Positions 7,509 to 16,952 are shown, numbered from the stretch's first letter. The stretch: 64,000 nt of DNA from CAYFXE01 sp964347035 (GCA_964347035.1 CAYFXE010000005.1:27290-91289), one strand, 5' to 3'. The notes: generated from the sequence alone by a model not told the origin. Numbers and translations are program-made.

Positions 7509-8723
7509 ATGGAAAAAAACGTTAGTGACCCCACTTTGGCGGCCGAGGTCCGAAAGTATGGTAATTTCGATCCCAATGCCTGTTACCAATGCGGAAGTTG
7601 CACGGTTTCCTGTGACTTAGCAAAGAATTCGGCTTCCTTTCCGCGAAGAATAATGCAATATGTCCTGTTCGGTTTGAAAGATAAGTTGCTGAGCAGTCTA
7701 GAGCCGTGGCTATGCTACTATTGCGGCGATTGTTCTACGGCTTGTCCGAGAGAAACTGAGCCTGGGGAAGCTATGATGAGTCTCCGACGCTATCTCACAG
7801 GACAGTATGACTGGACGGGCACCTCTCGAAAGCTCTACCGGTCAAAGGCATGGCAAATTGCAGCTCTAATTCTTTCGGGCGCTTTCATGGCCTTCCTGAT
7901 AGCTCTTTTTCATGGACCGATCGTAACCGACAGAGTTGAGCTCAACACATTCGCCCCCGCCCATACAGTACATTTGTTCGATATAACCGTGGCTTCTTTA
8001 GTCTTGTTAATCCTATTCGCAAACGCATTTCGTATGTACTGGCTCACCATGCACCCGGGGACCAGCTTCAGAATACCCGATATCATACGAGGTTTTATAA
8101 AGGATGGCTTTGGGTACACTTTTCAAAATGGCGAGAAGTTAAGGATACCTCTTTTTATATTCCTTATAGAAGCAAAGACAATAGTCGTCCACGCACTCAC
8201 TCAGAAGTTGTTTCTGAGCTGTAAAGACAACAAGAGTCGATGGATGAAGCACTTCTTGATTGTGGCAGGATACCTGATAATGTTTGCTTTAGTGGTTGTC
8301 TTCCTGGAGTGGTTTCAGACAGACAATATCTATCCAATTTACCATCCTCAGAGATGGGTGGGTTATTTCGCTGCCGCAGTTCTTATCTATTTCACAGCGG
8401 AGATCATAGTCGGTCGCATCAGGAAGCGTGAACAAATTCATAAGTTTTCCGACCTGATGGACTGGATGTTTCCGATACTGTTGTTGTTGATGGCGGTGAC
8501 AGGTATCTTTGTCCACATATTCAGATACATGGGACTGCCACTGGCCACATATTATTCCTATGTAGTCCACCTGATAGTAGCGTTTTTATGGTTGGTTGTC
8601 ATCGTGCCTTTCGGCAAATGGACACACCTGTTGTATCGCACCTTGGCAATCTATTATCACACGGTTAAAGAAAAGGCCCTGCAACAGCAGGTGCCTGAAG
8701 AGGCAGTGTTGGAAAATGCATAA
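7509..8723 (+). CDS. QmoC-like membrane Fe-S protein (HdrC + HdrE-like)
   Basis: 404 aa. The N-terminal about 100 residues are HdrC-like, with two four-Cys motifs for [4Fe-4S] clusters: CYQCGSCTVSC and CYYCGDCSTACP. Six membrane segments follow (about 116-138, 153-178, 248-270, 286-305, 322-345, 351-375), with His residues in the last ones suited to heme b ligation. This is the layout of QmoC, the membrane subunit of the quinone-interacting oxidoreductase of sulfate reducers, where it links HdrA-like flavoproteins to menaquinone. No HdrB is encoded here, so this protein is the likely exit or entry point to the membrane. No strong ribosome site is seen. The next ORF overlaps by 8 bases. Confidence 0.85.
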   Translation: MEKNVSDPTLAAEVRKYGNFDPNACYQCGSCTVSCDLAKNSASFPRRIMQYVLFGLKDKLLSSLEPWLCYYCGDCSTACPRETEPGEAMMSLRRYLTGQYDWTGTSRKLYRSKAWQIAALILSGAFMAFLIALFHGPIVTDRVELNTFAPAHTVHLFDITVASLVLLILFANAFRMYWLTMHPGTSFRIPDIIRGFIKDGFGYTFQNGEKLRIPLFIFLIEAKTIVVHALTQKLFLSCKDNKSRWMKHFLIVAGYLIMFALVVVFLEWFQTDNIYPIYHPQRWVGYFAAAVLIYFTAEIIVGRIRKREQIHKFSDLMDWMFPILLLLMAVTGIFVHIFRYMGLPLATYYSYVVHLIVAFLWLVVIVPFGKWTHLLYRTLAIYYHTVKEKALQQQVPEEAVLENA

Positions 8724-9603
8724 TAACAAAACAGAAAACGGAAAGATTGGTGCCGCCATGGTTTTGGGCGGTGGGATCGGTGGAATGCAGGCAGCACTCG
8801 ATCTAGCGGAATCCGGAATAAAGGTTTATCTGGTTGATCAGAAACCTTCTATCGGTGGAGTGATGGCCCAGCTTGATAAGACTTTTCCCACCAATGATTG
8901 TGCCATGTGTACTATGGCGCCCAGATTGGTTGAAATCGGCAGACATAAAGATATAGAAGTAATTACACTAGCTGAGGTAGAAAAAATAACAGGGAATGCT
9001 GGGAACTTTAAAATAGAAATAAGAAAGCGACCTCGGTTTATAGATGAAGAAAAGTGCACAGGCTGTGGTACCTGTGTCACGAATTGTCCAGTCCAAAACA
9101 TCATCTACGTTACACCAGAAAAAGATAAAATAGATATTTCTGTTAAAGATATGGAAATCGTGCAGAATATCATTAAAGATTTTGAAATATCGGAAAGGTC
9201 TTTAGTCCCCATCCTGCAGAAAGCTAATGATACTTATAATTATTTGCCAGAAACGATCTTAAAATATATCGCCGATCAATTGAATTTGCCGTTAAGTGTG
9301 GTGTGCCGAATTGCGACTTTTTACAATGCTTTCAGCCTAGAGCCCAGAGGTAAACATATCATAACAATCTGTCTGGGAACGGCTTGCCATGTGAAAGGTG
9401 GCGAGAGAATTACCGAAACATTTGAAGGTGAACTCGGGATAAAAAGAGGATCAACAACAAAAGATATGCTTTTTACTCTCGAGGCCGTTCGTTGCATCGG
9501 ATGTTGTGGGCTGGCTCCGGTGTTAAAAGTCGGTGAAGAGATACATGGTCAGATGAACAAGAAAAGAGTCCCAGAATTGTTGAATTTTTATCAAAGTGCT
9601 TAA
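8716..9603 (+). CDS. HdrA N-terminal FAD/ferredoxin module fused to NuoE-like domain
   Basis: 295 aa if started at 8716, an ATG overlapping the upstream stop; an upstream in-frame codon at 8596 would read through the QmoC gene and is rejected. Residues 10-115 are the first part of an HdrA thioredoxin-reductase-like domain: VLGGGIGGMQAALDLAESG (FAD), then DKTFPTNDCAMCTMAPRL and VEIGRH. One ferredoxin motif CTGCGTCVTNCP (about 117) follows. The sequence then departs from HdrA and becomes a NuoE/24-kDa subunit (about 140-295), with [2Fe-2S] ligands CLGTAC and CIGCC. The remaining HdrA domain is missing here and begins inside the gene at 13259. The fusion is read directly from the frame; assembly of a shared flavin site is inference. 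Confidence 0.88.
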   Translation: MHNNKTENGKIGAAMVLGGGIGGMQAALDLAESGIKVYLVDQKPSIGGVMAQLDKTFPTNDCAMCTMAPRLVEIGRHKDIEVITLAEVEKITGNAGNFKIEIRKRPRFIDEEKCTGCGTCVTNCPVQNIIYVTPEKDKIDISVKDMEIVQNIIKDFEISERSLVPILQKANDTYNYLPETILKYIADQLNLPLSVVCRIATFYNAFSLEPRGKHIITICLGTACHVKGGERITETFEGELGIKRGSTTKDMLFTLEAVRCIGCCGLAPVLKVGEEIHGQMNKKRVPELLNFYQSA

Positions 9604-9631
9604 GGATAATCATTTTTAACGGGTAAAAACA

Positions 9632-10015
9632 ATGCCAAAATTGAAAATTGAAGATTTAGACAAGATTAGTCAGAGGGTCAGGAAGACGGTTCTTCTGAGG
9701 GAAGGGGCTGGAAAGGCAAAAATCACCGTCCATATGGGGACCTGCGGAATCGCTGCTGGAGCAAGGAAAATTATGAGCACGTTAATGGAAGAAGTTGAGA
9801 AGAATAAACTAGATGATGTTATCCTTACAAACTCAGGTTGTGCAGGATTATGTAGCAAAGAGCCAATGATAACAGTGGAATTAAAAGACGAAGCACCAAT
9901 CAAATACGTCGATTTGACGCCTGAAAAAGTGCGGAGAATATTAACAGAACATGTTATGGGTGGAAAAATTGTTGAAGAATTTGCCCTGGCCAGAGGCAGC
10001 GAGAGGATGTCCTGA
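9632..10015 (+). CDS. HndB-like [2Fe-2S] thioredoxin-fold protein
   Basis: 127 aa, similar to HndB, a small subunit of NADP-reducing and bifurcating hydrogenases, and to the N-terminal domain of HydB/NuoF fusions. Cys are in MGTCGIAAGA and SGCAGLCSKEP; the C-terminal YVDLTPEKVRRILTEHV is typical of the family. The cluster would pass electrons between NuoE and the flavin of the NuoF-like subunit. It lies between the NuoE and NuoF fusions, 28 bases after the first and 75 before the second. Confidence 0.85.
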   Translation: MPKLKIEDLDKISQRVRKTVLLREGAGKAKITVHMGTCGIAAGARKIMSTLMEEVEKNKLDDVILTNSGCAGLCSKEPMITVELKDEAPIKYVDLTPEKVRRILTEHVMGGKIVEEFALARGSERMS

Positions 10016-10090
10016 ATAGTTGCCGAGCTGAATTTTTTATTAATTATGTTTCAAAATAATCTAAGGATCTTAATAGAGGTCAAATAGATC

Positions 10091-13000
10091 ATGAACGAAT
10101 ACAACCCAGATAAATACAGGTTGCATTTAATGATTTGTGCGGGGACTGCCTGTGTTTCTAATAAGTCTTTCAGGATAAAGGAAGTATTGGAAGACGAGTT
10201 GAAAAAACAGGGGCTGGAGAACGAAGTTCTGGTTGTGATGACAGGGTGTAATGGGTTTTGTGCGGTAGGTCCTGTCATGGTCGTTATGCCAGATGGAATA
10301 TTCTATCAAAGCTTAACCGAAGACATTATACCTCATCTTGTGGAAGAACATTTTTTGAAGGGCAGACCATTACAGAAACTCATGTTCACTCCAGAGAAAG
10401 AAGAAATTGTCATTCCCAAGATGATGGATATTGGTTTTTTTGCCCGCCAGACATTAATTGCTCTCAGGAACAGAGGAATGATTGATCCCGAAGTCATCGA
10501 TGAATACATAGCAAGAGATGGATATAAGGCATTAGCAAGAGCTCTGACAGAAATGACTCCAGAAGGGATCATAAACGAAGTCAAAAATTCAGGTCTTCGA
10601 GGCCGAGGCGGAGGAGGATTTCCCACCGGCTTAAAATGGGAGTTATGCCGGAATCAACAAGATAACACTAAGTATATCATATGTAACGCAGATGAAGGGG
10701 ATCCAGGAGCGTACATGGACAGAAGTATTGTCGAAGCTGATCCCCATTCTGTATTAGAAGGTATGCTGATCGGAGCAAGAGCTATTGGTGCCTCTGAAGG
10801 GTATATCTATATCAGAGCTGAATACCCGCTGGCGATGGAGAGATTAAAAATCGCTATCGACCAGGCGAGAGAATACGGACTTATCGGCGAAAATATATTC
10901 GATACGGATCTTAATTTTGACATCCATATTAAACAGGGGGCCGGGGCGTTCGTGTGCGGCGAGGAAACTTCCCTTATCGCATCTATTGAAGGCCGTCCCC
11001 CTGAACCGAGGCAGAGACCTCCCTATCCTGTTGTATCTGGATTATGGGGAAAGCCGACCAATATTAATAATGTTGAAACTTGGGCAACGATTCCTCCGAT
11101 CATTAATAGGGGAGCAGAGTGGTTTTCGGGCATAGGCACGGAATTAAGCAAGGGCACTAAAGTGTTTTCTCTCGTGGGAAAGATTAACAACACGGGTTTG
11201 GTTGAAGTCCCGATGGGTATAACTCTAAAAGAGATCGTTTATGACATCGGAGGTGGGATTCCGAAGAACAAGAAATTTAAGGCTATCCAGACAGGAGGAC
11301 CTTCGGGAGGATGCATTCCTGCCAGTTTAATGGATTTACCTGTCGATTTTGAAAGGCTGACCGAAGCCGGTTCGATAATGGGTTCGGGTGGTTTAATTGT
11401 GATGGACGAAGATACGTGTGTGGTAGATGTCTCCAAATATTTTATCGAATTCACGAATGATGAATCCTGCGGGAAATGCACTTCTTGTCGAGAAGGGTCG
11501 GCCGTTTTACTCGAGGTGCTCCAAAAAATATGCAGAGGCGAAGGTGACGAAAACGACCTTCAGATCCTTGAAGAATTCAGCGAAACCATAAAAGATGCGT
11601 CTATGTGTGGACTGGGTCAGACGCTGCCAAACCCGGTATTGAGCACATTAAAATATTTTAAGGATGAATACGTCCAACACACCAAATATAAAAGATGTCC
11701 TGCTCTCGTGTGTAAAGGAATCATTTCATCTGCCTGTCAGCACTCCTGCCCGATTTCACAGGATGTTCCCAGCTATATCGGGTATCTTGCTCAGGGAAAA
11801 TTTGAAGAAGCCGTCAAAATCGTCTTAAAAGAAAATCCTCTCCCGTCCATCTGCGGCCGTGTCTGTGATACGCCCTGCGAGGAGAAATGTGAAGCCGGGG
11901 AATGGGACGACCCGATAGCGATCAGAGCTCTCAAACGCTTTCTTGCTGATTATGAAATGAAGCACGATGTTGAGTCCGACCAAAAACCAAAACCTGAAAG
12001 AGAAGAACGGATTGCTATCATCGGCTCCGGACCTGGAGGGTTGACTTGTGCCTATTACCTTGCTCTTGAAGGCTATAAGGTCACAGTGTTTGAAAGTCTT
12101 CCTATTGTCGGCGGTATGCTGGCCATCGGAATTCCAGAATTTAGATTGCCCAAAGACATATTGAATCATGAAATTGAAAGGATCAAGAAATTAGGAGTTG
12201 AAATCAAAACCAATACGACGATCGGAAAAGATATTCCGCTTGAAAAACTCAAGGAAGAATATAAAGCCGTCTTCATCGCTATCGGAGCGCATAAAGGCTT
12301 AAAGATGAAAATACCTAACGAAGATTCAGAAGGAGTTTTAGATGCCGTGGAATTCCTCCGGGATTTCAACCTGGGAAACGAAGTGAACATCGGCGATAGA
12401 GTCATAGTCATCGGCGGTGGAAATTCAGCGATAGATGCGGCCCGAGTGGCTAAACGTTTAGGAAAAGAAACAACGATACTCTACCGCAGGACAAGGGTAG
12501 AGATGCCGGCCATTAAGAGTGAAATTGAAGAAGCTCTTCTCGAAGGCATTGACATCCAATTTCTGGCTGCTCCGATCAAAGTCCTGTCGGATAACGGCAA
12601 AATTGAGGCGATCGAGTGCATCCGGATGAAACTCAGTGATGTCGATGAGAGCGGCAGAAGAAGGCCGGTTCCGATTGAAGGATCTGAATTCAAGGTTGAT
12701 GTCGACACGTTAATCCTGGCCATAAGCCAGGAACCGGAAGTCTCTTTGCTCGTAGGTGAAAACGGACTGGAAGTATCCGCTTGGAACACTCTTGAGGTCG
12801 ACCCAGAAACTCTTCTCACGAATGTGGAAGGGATATTTGCAGGAGGTGACGTAGTCTCCGGTCCGAATACAGTGACAGCTGCAATGTCTCATGGAAAAAT
12901 AGCCGCTCAAATGATCGATAAATATGTCCGTGGAGAGAAATTAGAAAGGAAGTATGAGGTGACCCGTCCAGCCGTTAGAGTTGAGGCAATGGAACTTTCG

Positions 13001-13162
13001 GAGGAGGAAACCAAGAATCTAAAAAGGCCCGAGATGCCATCGATTCCTGTCGATCAAAGGATTGAGAGCTTCAAGGAAGTTGAGTTGGGATTCGGGGAAG
13101 CCGCTGCCATTATTGAAGCCAAGCGCTGTCTGCGATGTGATTTAGAAGTCAAAGAAGATTAA
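10091..13162 (+). CDS. NuoF-like NADH-binding subunit fused to GltD/NfnL-like NAD(P)H oxidoreductase
   Basis: 1023 aa in three parts. Residues 1-125 form a thioredoxin-like [2Fe-2S] domain (CAGTAC, CNGFCAVGP). Residues 125-530 are NuoF: the Gly-rich loop SGLRGRGGGGFPTG binds NAD and FMN, CNADEGDPGA follows, and CGKCTSCREG (about 459) ligates the [4Fe-4S]. Residues 535-1023 resemble the glutamate synthase small subunit and NfnB: a Cys-rich entry domain (CQHSCP, CGRVCDTPCEEKC), FAD motif IIGSGPGGLTCAYY (about 643) and a second dinucleotide motif VIVIGGGNSAIDAARV (about 774) likely for NADPH. GltD-like units accept NAD(P)H and can bifurcate in NfnAB. An SD-like GAGGTC precedes the ATG. Confidence 0.9.
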   Translation: MNEYNPDKYRLHLMICAGTACVSNKSFRIKEVLEDELKKQGLENEVLVVMTGCNGFCAVGPVMVVMPDGIFYQSLTEDIIPHLVEEHFLKGRPLQKLMFTPEKEEIVIPKMMDIGFFARQTLIALRNRGMIDPEVIDEYIARDGYKALARALTEMTPEGIINEVKNSGLRGRGGGGFPTGLKWELCRNQQDNTKYIICNADEGDPGAYMDRSIVEADPHSVLEGMLIGARAIGASEGYIYIRAEYPLAMERLKIAIDQAREYGLIGENIFDTDLNFDIHIKQGAGAFVCGEETSLIASIEGRPPEPRQRPPYPVVSGLWGKPTNINNVETWATIPPIINRGAEWFSGIGTELSKGTKVFSLVGKINNTGLVEVPMGITLKEIVYDIGGGIPKNKKFKAIQTGGPSGGCIPASLMDLPVDFERLTEAGSIMGSGGLIVMDEDTCVVDVSKYFIEFTNDESCGKCTSCREGSAVLLEVLQKICRGEGDENDLQILEEFSETIKDASMCGLGQTLPNPVLSTLKYFKDEYVQHTKYKRCPALVCKGIISSACQHSCPISQDVPSYIGYLAQGKFEEAVKIVLKENPLPSICGRVCDTPCEEKCEAGEWDDPIAIRALKRFLADYEMKHDVESDQKPKPEREERIAIIGSGPGGLTCAYYLALEGYKVTVFESLPIVGGMLAIGIPEFRLPKDILNHEIERIKKLGVEIKTNTTIGKDIPLEKLKEEYKAVFIAIGAHKGLKMKIPNEDSEGVLDAVEFLRDFNLGNEVNIGDRVIVIGGGNSAIDAARVAKRLGKETTILYRRTRVEMPAIKSEIEEALLEGIDIQFLAAPIKVLSDNGKIEAIECIRMKLSDVDESGRRRPVPIEGSEFKVDVDTLILAISQEPEVSLLVGENGLEVSAWNTLEVDPETLLTNVEGIFAGGDVVSGPNTVTAAMSHGKIAAQMIDKYVRGEKLERKYEVTRPAVRVEAMELSEEETKNLKRPEMPSIPVDQRIESFKEVELGFGEAAAIIEAKRCLRCDLEVKED

Positions 13163-13175
13163 GGGAAGACCAGAA

Positions 13176-13262
13176 ATGCCGATGAACAAAATTATTGAGA
13201 CACTTAAAATATCAAGCGTCGAAAAATTAAGTAATTATCTTATAAACGGAGGGTCGGCGTGA
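13176..13262 (+). CDS. Possible 28-aa coupled small ORF
   Basis: ATG at 13176, preceded by AAGGGAAG, opens a 28-codon frame reading MPMNKIIETLKISSVEKLSN and onward, and its TGA overlaps the GTG start of the next gene (GTGA). It fills nearly all of the 96-base gap between two very long genes. It could be a translational coupling leader or a remnant. No relatives are known to me. Confidence 0.35.
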   Translation: MPMNKIIETLKISSVEKLSNYLINGGSA

Positions 13263-16200
13263 TTAAGCTGACTATTAACGGTAACACGGAAGAATTTCCC
13301 GAAGGAAAAACACTATTGGAATGCATCGAAAGTACTGGATTAAAAGTCCCGACTCTTTGCCATCATAAAGCTCTGGTCCCGTATGGGGCCTGCAGATTAT
13401 GTTTGGTGGAAATTAGCCAAAATGGTAAATCGACAATTCAAACTTCATGCACTTATCCAGCCCTTAATAATTTGGTCATTCAGACTGAATCTGAGAGAGT
13501 CGTGAAGGCTCGGAAAAATATGATCGAACTGTTATGGGCCTTATGTCCTGATTCGAAGAAGATACAAAATATAGCTGACGAATATGGTGTGAAAGAAACA
13601 AGGCTAACCAAGAAAAATGAGGATTGTTTCCTTTGTGGACTGTGCGTGAGAATGTGTGAAGAAAGAATGGGCATCAATGCCATAAGCTTTACTAATCGTG
13701 GTTCCAGACGTAAAGTAACTCCTCCTTTTGATGCGCTTTCTGATGTATGCCAGACATGCGGTACCTGTGCATTTATTTGTCCTACAGAAAGGATCAAGCT
13801 AAAGGAAATCAGCAAGCATGAAGTCATTCCTATTGTGGATGAATATAATGAAAGATTGATCAAAAGATCGGCTGCTTACATCTCCTATCCACAGGCCATT
13901 CCGAACAAAGCAACGATTGATGAACGATACTGTGTCCACAAACTTAAAGGAGAATGCAAAATCTGCGAGGAGGTTTGTGAAGCAGAGGCCATTGATTTTG
14001 AACAAGAAGAAAAGAAGATCAACTTGAATGTCGGTGCCGTTGTTTTATCTCCAGGATTTGATGTATTTGATGCAAAAATTAAAGAAGACTTGGGATATGG
14101 ACATTATCCTAATGTTGTTACATCGATTGAATTTGAAAGGATTTTATCTTCAACAGGACCGTATCTTGGCCACGTGTTGAGACCCGGTGATCAAAAAGAG
14201 CCAAAAAAAATAGGGTTTATCCAATGTGTCGGCTCCCGGGATTGTGATAGGGATTATTGTTCTTCGGTTTGCTGTATGTATGCAACGAAAGAGGCCATTA
14301 TTGCCAAAGAACATGCTGGTGAAGATCTGGAATGTGATATTTACATCATGGATATGCGCGCATTCAGTAAAGGGTTTGATGAGTATTATGAAAAGGGGAA
14401 GGAACTCGGAGTCAATTATATCCGATGCCGTCCCCCGACTATCGAAGAGATACCTGAAACAAAAAATCTTGTAATCCAATATCTGGATGAACATGATCAA
14501 AAGGCATCTCGTGAATATGACATGGTTGTTTTATCCGTTGGTATCGTCCCCCCAGAATCTGCAGAAGAGATTGCCCAAAAATTTGGCGTCGAGCTGAATG
14601 AATTCAATTTCTGTAAGACCGATCCGTTTAGACCGGTTGAATCGGACCGTGATGGAGTTTATGTGTCTGGCCCCTTCACCGAACCCAAAGATATTCCTGA
14701 AACAATTATGCAGGCGTCAGGTGCATCGTCAAAAGTTTTATCACTTTTGAAGGATGAAAGAGGCAGCTTAATCACCAAAAAGGAATTTCCTCCAGAAATA
14801 GATGTCACAGGGCAACAACCAAGGATCGGTGTGTTTGTCTGCCACTGCGGAACCAATATTGCCGGAGTGGTCAATGTTCCCGACGTCGTTGAATATGCCA
14901 AAACCCTTCCTGATGTCGTGTATGCAAATAATAATTTGTATACCTGTTCAAATGATACTCAAGAGATTATAAAAGAGATCATAAAAGAACATAATTTGAA
15001 TCGAGTCGTTGTTGCCTCGTGTACGCCAAGGACACACGAACCTCTATTCCGAAACACAATCCGCGAAGCCGGGCTAAACCAATATCTCTTTGAAATGGCA
15101 AATATCAGAGATCAGTGTTCATGGGTTCATATGATGGAACCGGAAAAGGCGTCTGAAAAATCAAAAGACTTGGTTAGAATGGCTGTGGCCAAAGCACGAT
15201 TATTAGAACCTCTACAGAAAAGATATGTCCCGATAACAAAATCTGCATTGGTCATCGGCGGCGGGGTTTCCGGCATGTCATCTGCCATTGAACTGGCAGG
15301 TCAAGGCTATGATGTTTACTTGGTGGAGAAAGAAAAAGAATTGGGCGGAAACCTAAAACGGCTGCAGTATTTGCTGGGTGGAGTAGACCCTCAAGAGGGG
15401 CTACAAAAAATTATAAAACAGGTAATGGAAAGCGAAAAAATCTATGTGTACACAGAAGCTAAGATTGATAATATTGAAGGTTCAGTCGGTAATTTTAAAA
15501 CAACGATTTCCATGAACGGGAAATCAGGAGAGTTAGAACACGGAATCGTGGTTGTCGCTACCGGTGCCCAAGAATATCATCCAAAAGAGTATTTGTATGG
15601 TCAGAATGACAAAGTTGTAACCCAGATTGAACTGGAAGAGCGCCTGGGGACAAACAGTGAGTGGTCGTCGCCAGAAAAAAATCTCATTCCGAAGAACATC
15701 GTGATGATTCAGTGCGTAGGTTCTCGGGATGAAGAAAGGCCGTATTGTTCGAGGATCTGTTGTTCAGAAGCTGTCAAGAACGCCTTGAAAATAAAAGAAC
15801 TATCCCCTGAAACAAATATATCCATACTATACCGAGATATAAGGACTTACGGATTTAGAGAAAGCTACTACACAAAAGCCAGACAACAGAATGTTAGGTT
15901 TATGAGGTATGAAAAGGACCGAAAGCCAGAAGTCAGACAAAATGGAGATGGGTTGCAGGTGGAAGTTTTTGACCAATCATTAAAGATACCGATTGAGATA
16001 TCAGCAGATCTTGTTGTGTTATCCGCAGGGATTGTTGCTTATGAAGGAAACGAAGATCTCGCACAATTTCTAAAAGTTCCGTTAAATCAAGACAAATTTT
16101 TTCTTGAAGCTCACATGAAGCTTCGTCCTGTTGATTTTGCTACCGAGGGAGTATATTTATGCGGCTTAGCCCATTCAGCAAAAGCCATAGATGAAAGCAT

Positions 16201-16522
16201 CGTTCAGGCTCAGGCAGCCGCCTCAAGAGCAGCAACTATACTATCGAAAGACAATATAGAGCTGGAAGCTACAATTTCTGAAGTAATAGATGAAAGTTGT
16301 GATGGCTGTGCCTACTGTGTTGATCCTTGTCCTTATCAGGCCATTACTTTAATCGAATACATGAGTAAAGGCTCGATAAAAAAGACGGTTCAGGTCAATG
16401 AAAGTGCCTGTAAAGGTTGTGGGTGTTGCATGGCAACCTGTCCGAAAAAAGGTATTTTTGTGAAAGGATTCACACTGGACCAGCTTAACGCACAGGTCCT
16501 TGCCGCCTTAGGAGTACAATAA
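13259..16522 (+). CDS. NuoG N-terminal domain fused to HdrA C-terminal half and a complete HdrA
   Basis: 1087 aa, GTG start set by GGAGGG just upstream. Residues 1-80 are a [2Fe-2S] domain (CHHKALVPYGACRLC). Residues 115-180 hold two NuoG-type ferredoxin motifs (CFLCGLCVRMC, CQTCGTCAFICP). At about 189 (PIVDEYNERLIKRSA) the sequence turns into HdrA immediately after the point where the HdrA part of the gene at 8716 ends, and covers the second ferredoxin half (CKICEEVC) and the rest of that flavin domain to about 505. A full HdrA follows: N-domain VFVCHCGTNIAG (about 521), FAD loop VIGGGVSGMSSAIEL (about 666), and C-terminal ferredoxins CDGCAYCVDPCP and CKGCGCCMATCP (about 1014-1062). It would be the scaffold of the complex. 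Confidence 0.9.
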   Translation: MIKLTINGNTEEFPEGKTLLECIESTGLKVPTLCHHKALVPYGACRLCLVEISQNGKSTIQTSCTYPALNNLVIQTESERVVKARKNMIELLWALCPDSKKIQNIADEYGVKETRLTKKNEDCFLCGLCVRMCEERMGINAISFTNRGSRRKVTPPFDALSDVCQTCGTCAFICPTERIKLKEISKHEVIPIVDEYNERLIKRSAAYISYPQAIPNKATIDERYCVHKLKGECKICEEVCEAEAIDFEQEEKKINLNVGAVVLSPGFDVFDAKIKEDLGYGHYPNVVTSIEFERILSSTGPYLGHVLRPGDQKEPKKIGFIQCVGSRDCDRDYCSSVCCMYATKEAIIAKEHAGEDLECDIYIMDMRAFSKGFDEYYEKGKELGVNYIRCRPPTIEEIPETKNLVIQYLDEHDQKASREYDMVVLSVGIVPPESAEEIAQKFGVELNEFNFCKTDPFRPVESDRDGVYVSGPFTEPKDIPETIMQASGASSKVLSLLKDERGSLITKKEFPPEIDVTGQQPRIGVFVCHCGTNIAGVVNVPDVVEYAKTLPDVVYANNNLYTCSNDTQEIIKEIIKEHNLNRVVVASCTPRTHEPLFRNTIREAGLNQYLFEMANIRDQCSWVHMMEPEKASEKSKDLVRMAVAKARLLEPLQKRYVPITKSALVIGGGVSGMSSAIELAGQGYDVYLVEKEKELGGNLKRLQYLLGGVDPQEGLQKIIKQVMESEKIYVYTEAKIDNIEGSVGNFKTTISMNGKSGELEHGIVVVATGAQEYHPKEYLYGQNDKVVTQIELEERLGTNSEWSSPEKNLIPKNIVMIQCVGSRDEERPYCSRICCSEAVKNALKIKELSPETNISILYRDIRTYGFRESYYTKARQQNVRFMRYEKDRKPEVRQNGDGLQVEVFDQSLKIPIEISADLVVLSAGIVAYEGNEDLAQFLKVPLNQDKFFLEAHMKLRPVDFATEGVYLCGLAHSAKAIDESIVQAQAAASRAATILSKDNIELEATISEVIDESCDGCAYCVDPCPYQAITLIEYMSKGSIKKTVQVNESACKGCGCCMATCPKKGIFVKGFTLDQLNAQVLAALGVQ

Positions 16523-16935
16523 TGCAAGATGAATTTGAACCCTTGATAGTGAGTTTTTGCTGCAACTGGTGTTCCTATACCGGAGCAGACTTGGCAGGTG
16601 TGTCCAGGCTGCAGTATCCTCCCAATATCAGAATAATAAGAGTGATGTGTTCAAGTATGGTGCATCTAAATTTAGTGATCGATGCCCTAACAAAAGGAGC
16701 AGATGGTGTTTTAATCTGCGGTTGTCATCCCGGCGATTGTCATTATGAAGACGGAAATCTAAAAACAGAGAAGAGAGCTGAAGCCATCGGCCTTATGTTA
16801 GAAGATTTTGGCCTGGAAGAGGAAAGATTTCGATTGGAATGGGTTTCAGCATCCGAAGGCCCTAGATTTGCACAGGTGGTCAGAGAGTTTACAGAGCAGA
16901 TTAAAAAGTTGGGGCCAAGCCCTTATAAAATGTAA
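16522..16935 (+). CDS. mvhD: MvhD/FlpD-like hydrogenase iron-sulfur subunit
   Basis: 137 aa with the MvhD [2Fe-2S] signature: FCCNWCSYTGADLAG at the N-terminus, then RVMCSS and CGCHPGDCHY. In methanogens MvhD carries electrons between the MvhAG hydrogenase and HdrA. The ATG overlaps the preceding stop (TAATG), so translation is coupled with the dual-HdrA gene. Its presence ties this operon functionally to mvhG-mvhA at 26-28.5 kb, which lack a D subunit of their own. Confidence 0.93.
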   Translation: MQDEFEPLIVSFCCNWCSYTGADLAGVSRLQYPPNIRIIRVMCSSMVHLNLVIDALTKGADGVLICGCHPGDCHYEDGNLKTEKRAEAIGLMLEDFGLEEERFRLEWVSASEGPRFAQVVREFTEQIKKLGPSPYKM

Positions 16936-16952
16936 AATATAGGGAGTTTCTC

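Noticed and set aside
8596..8715. Upstream extension of the HdrA-NuoE gene
   Set aside because: It would read 120 bases inside the QmoC-like gene in another frame and gives no HdrA-like residues; the ATG at 8716 fits the family start.
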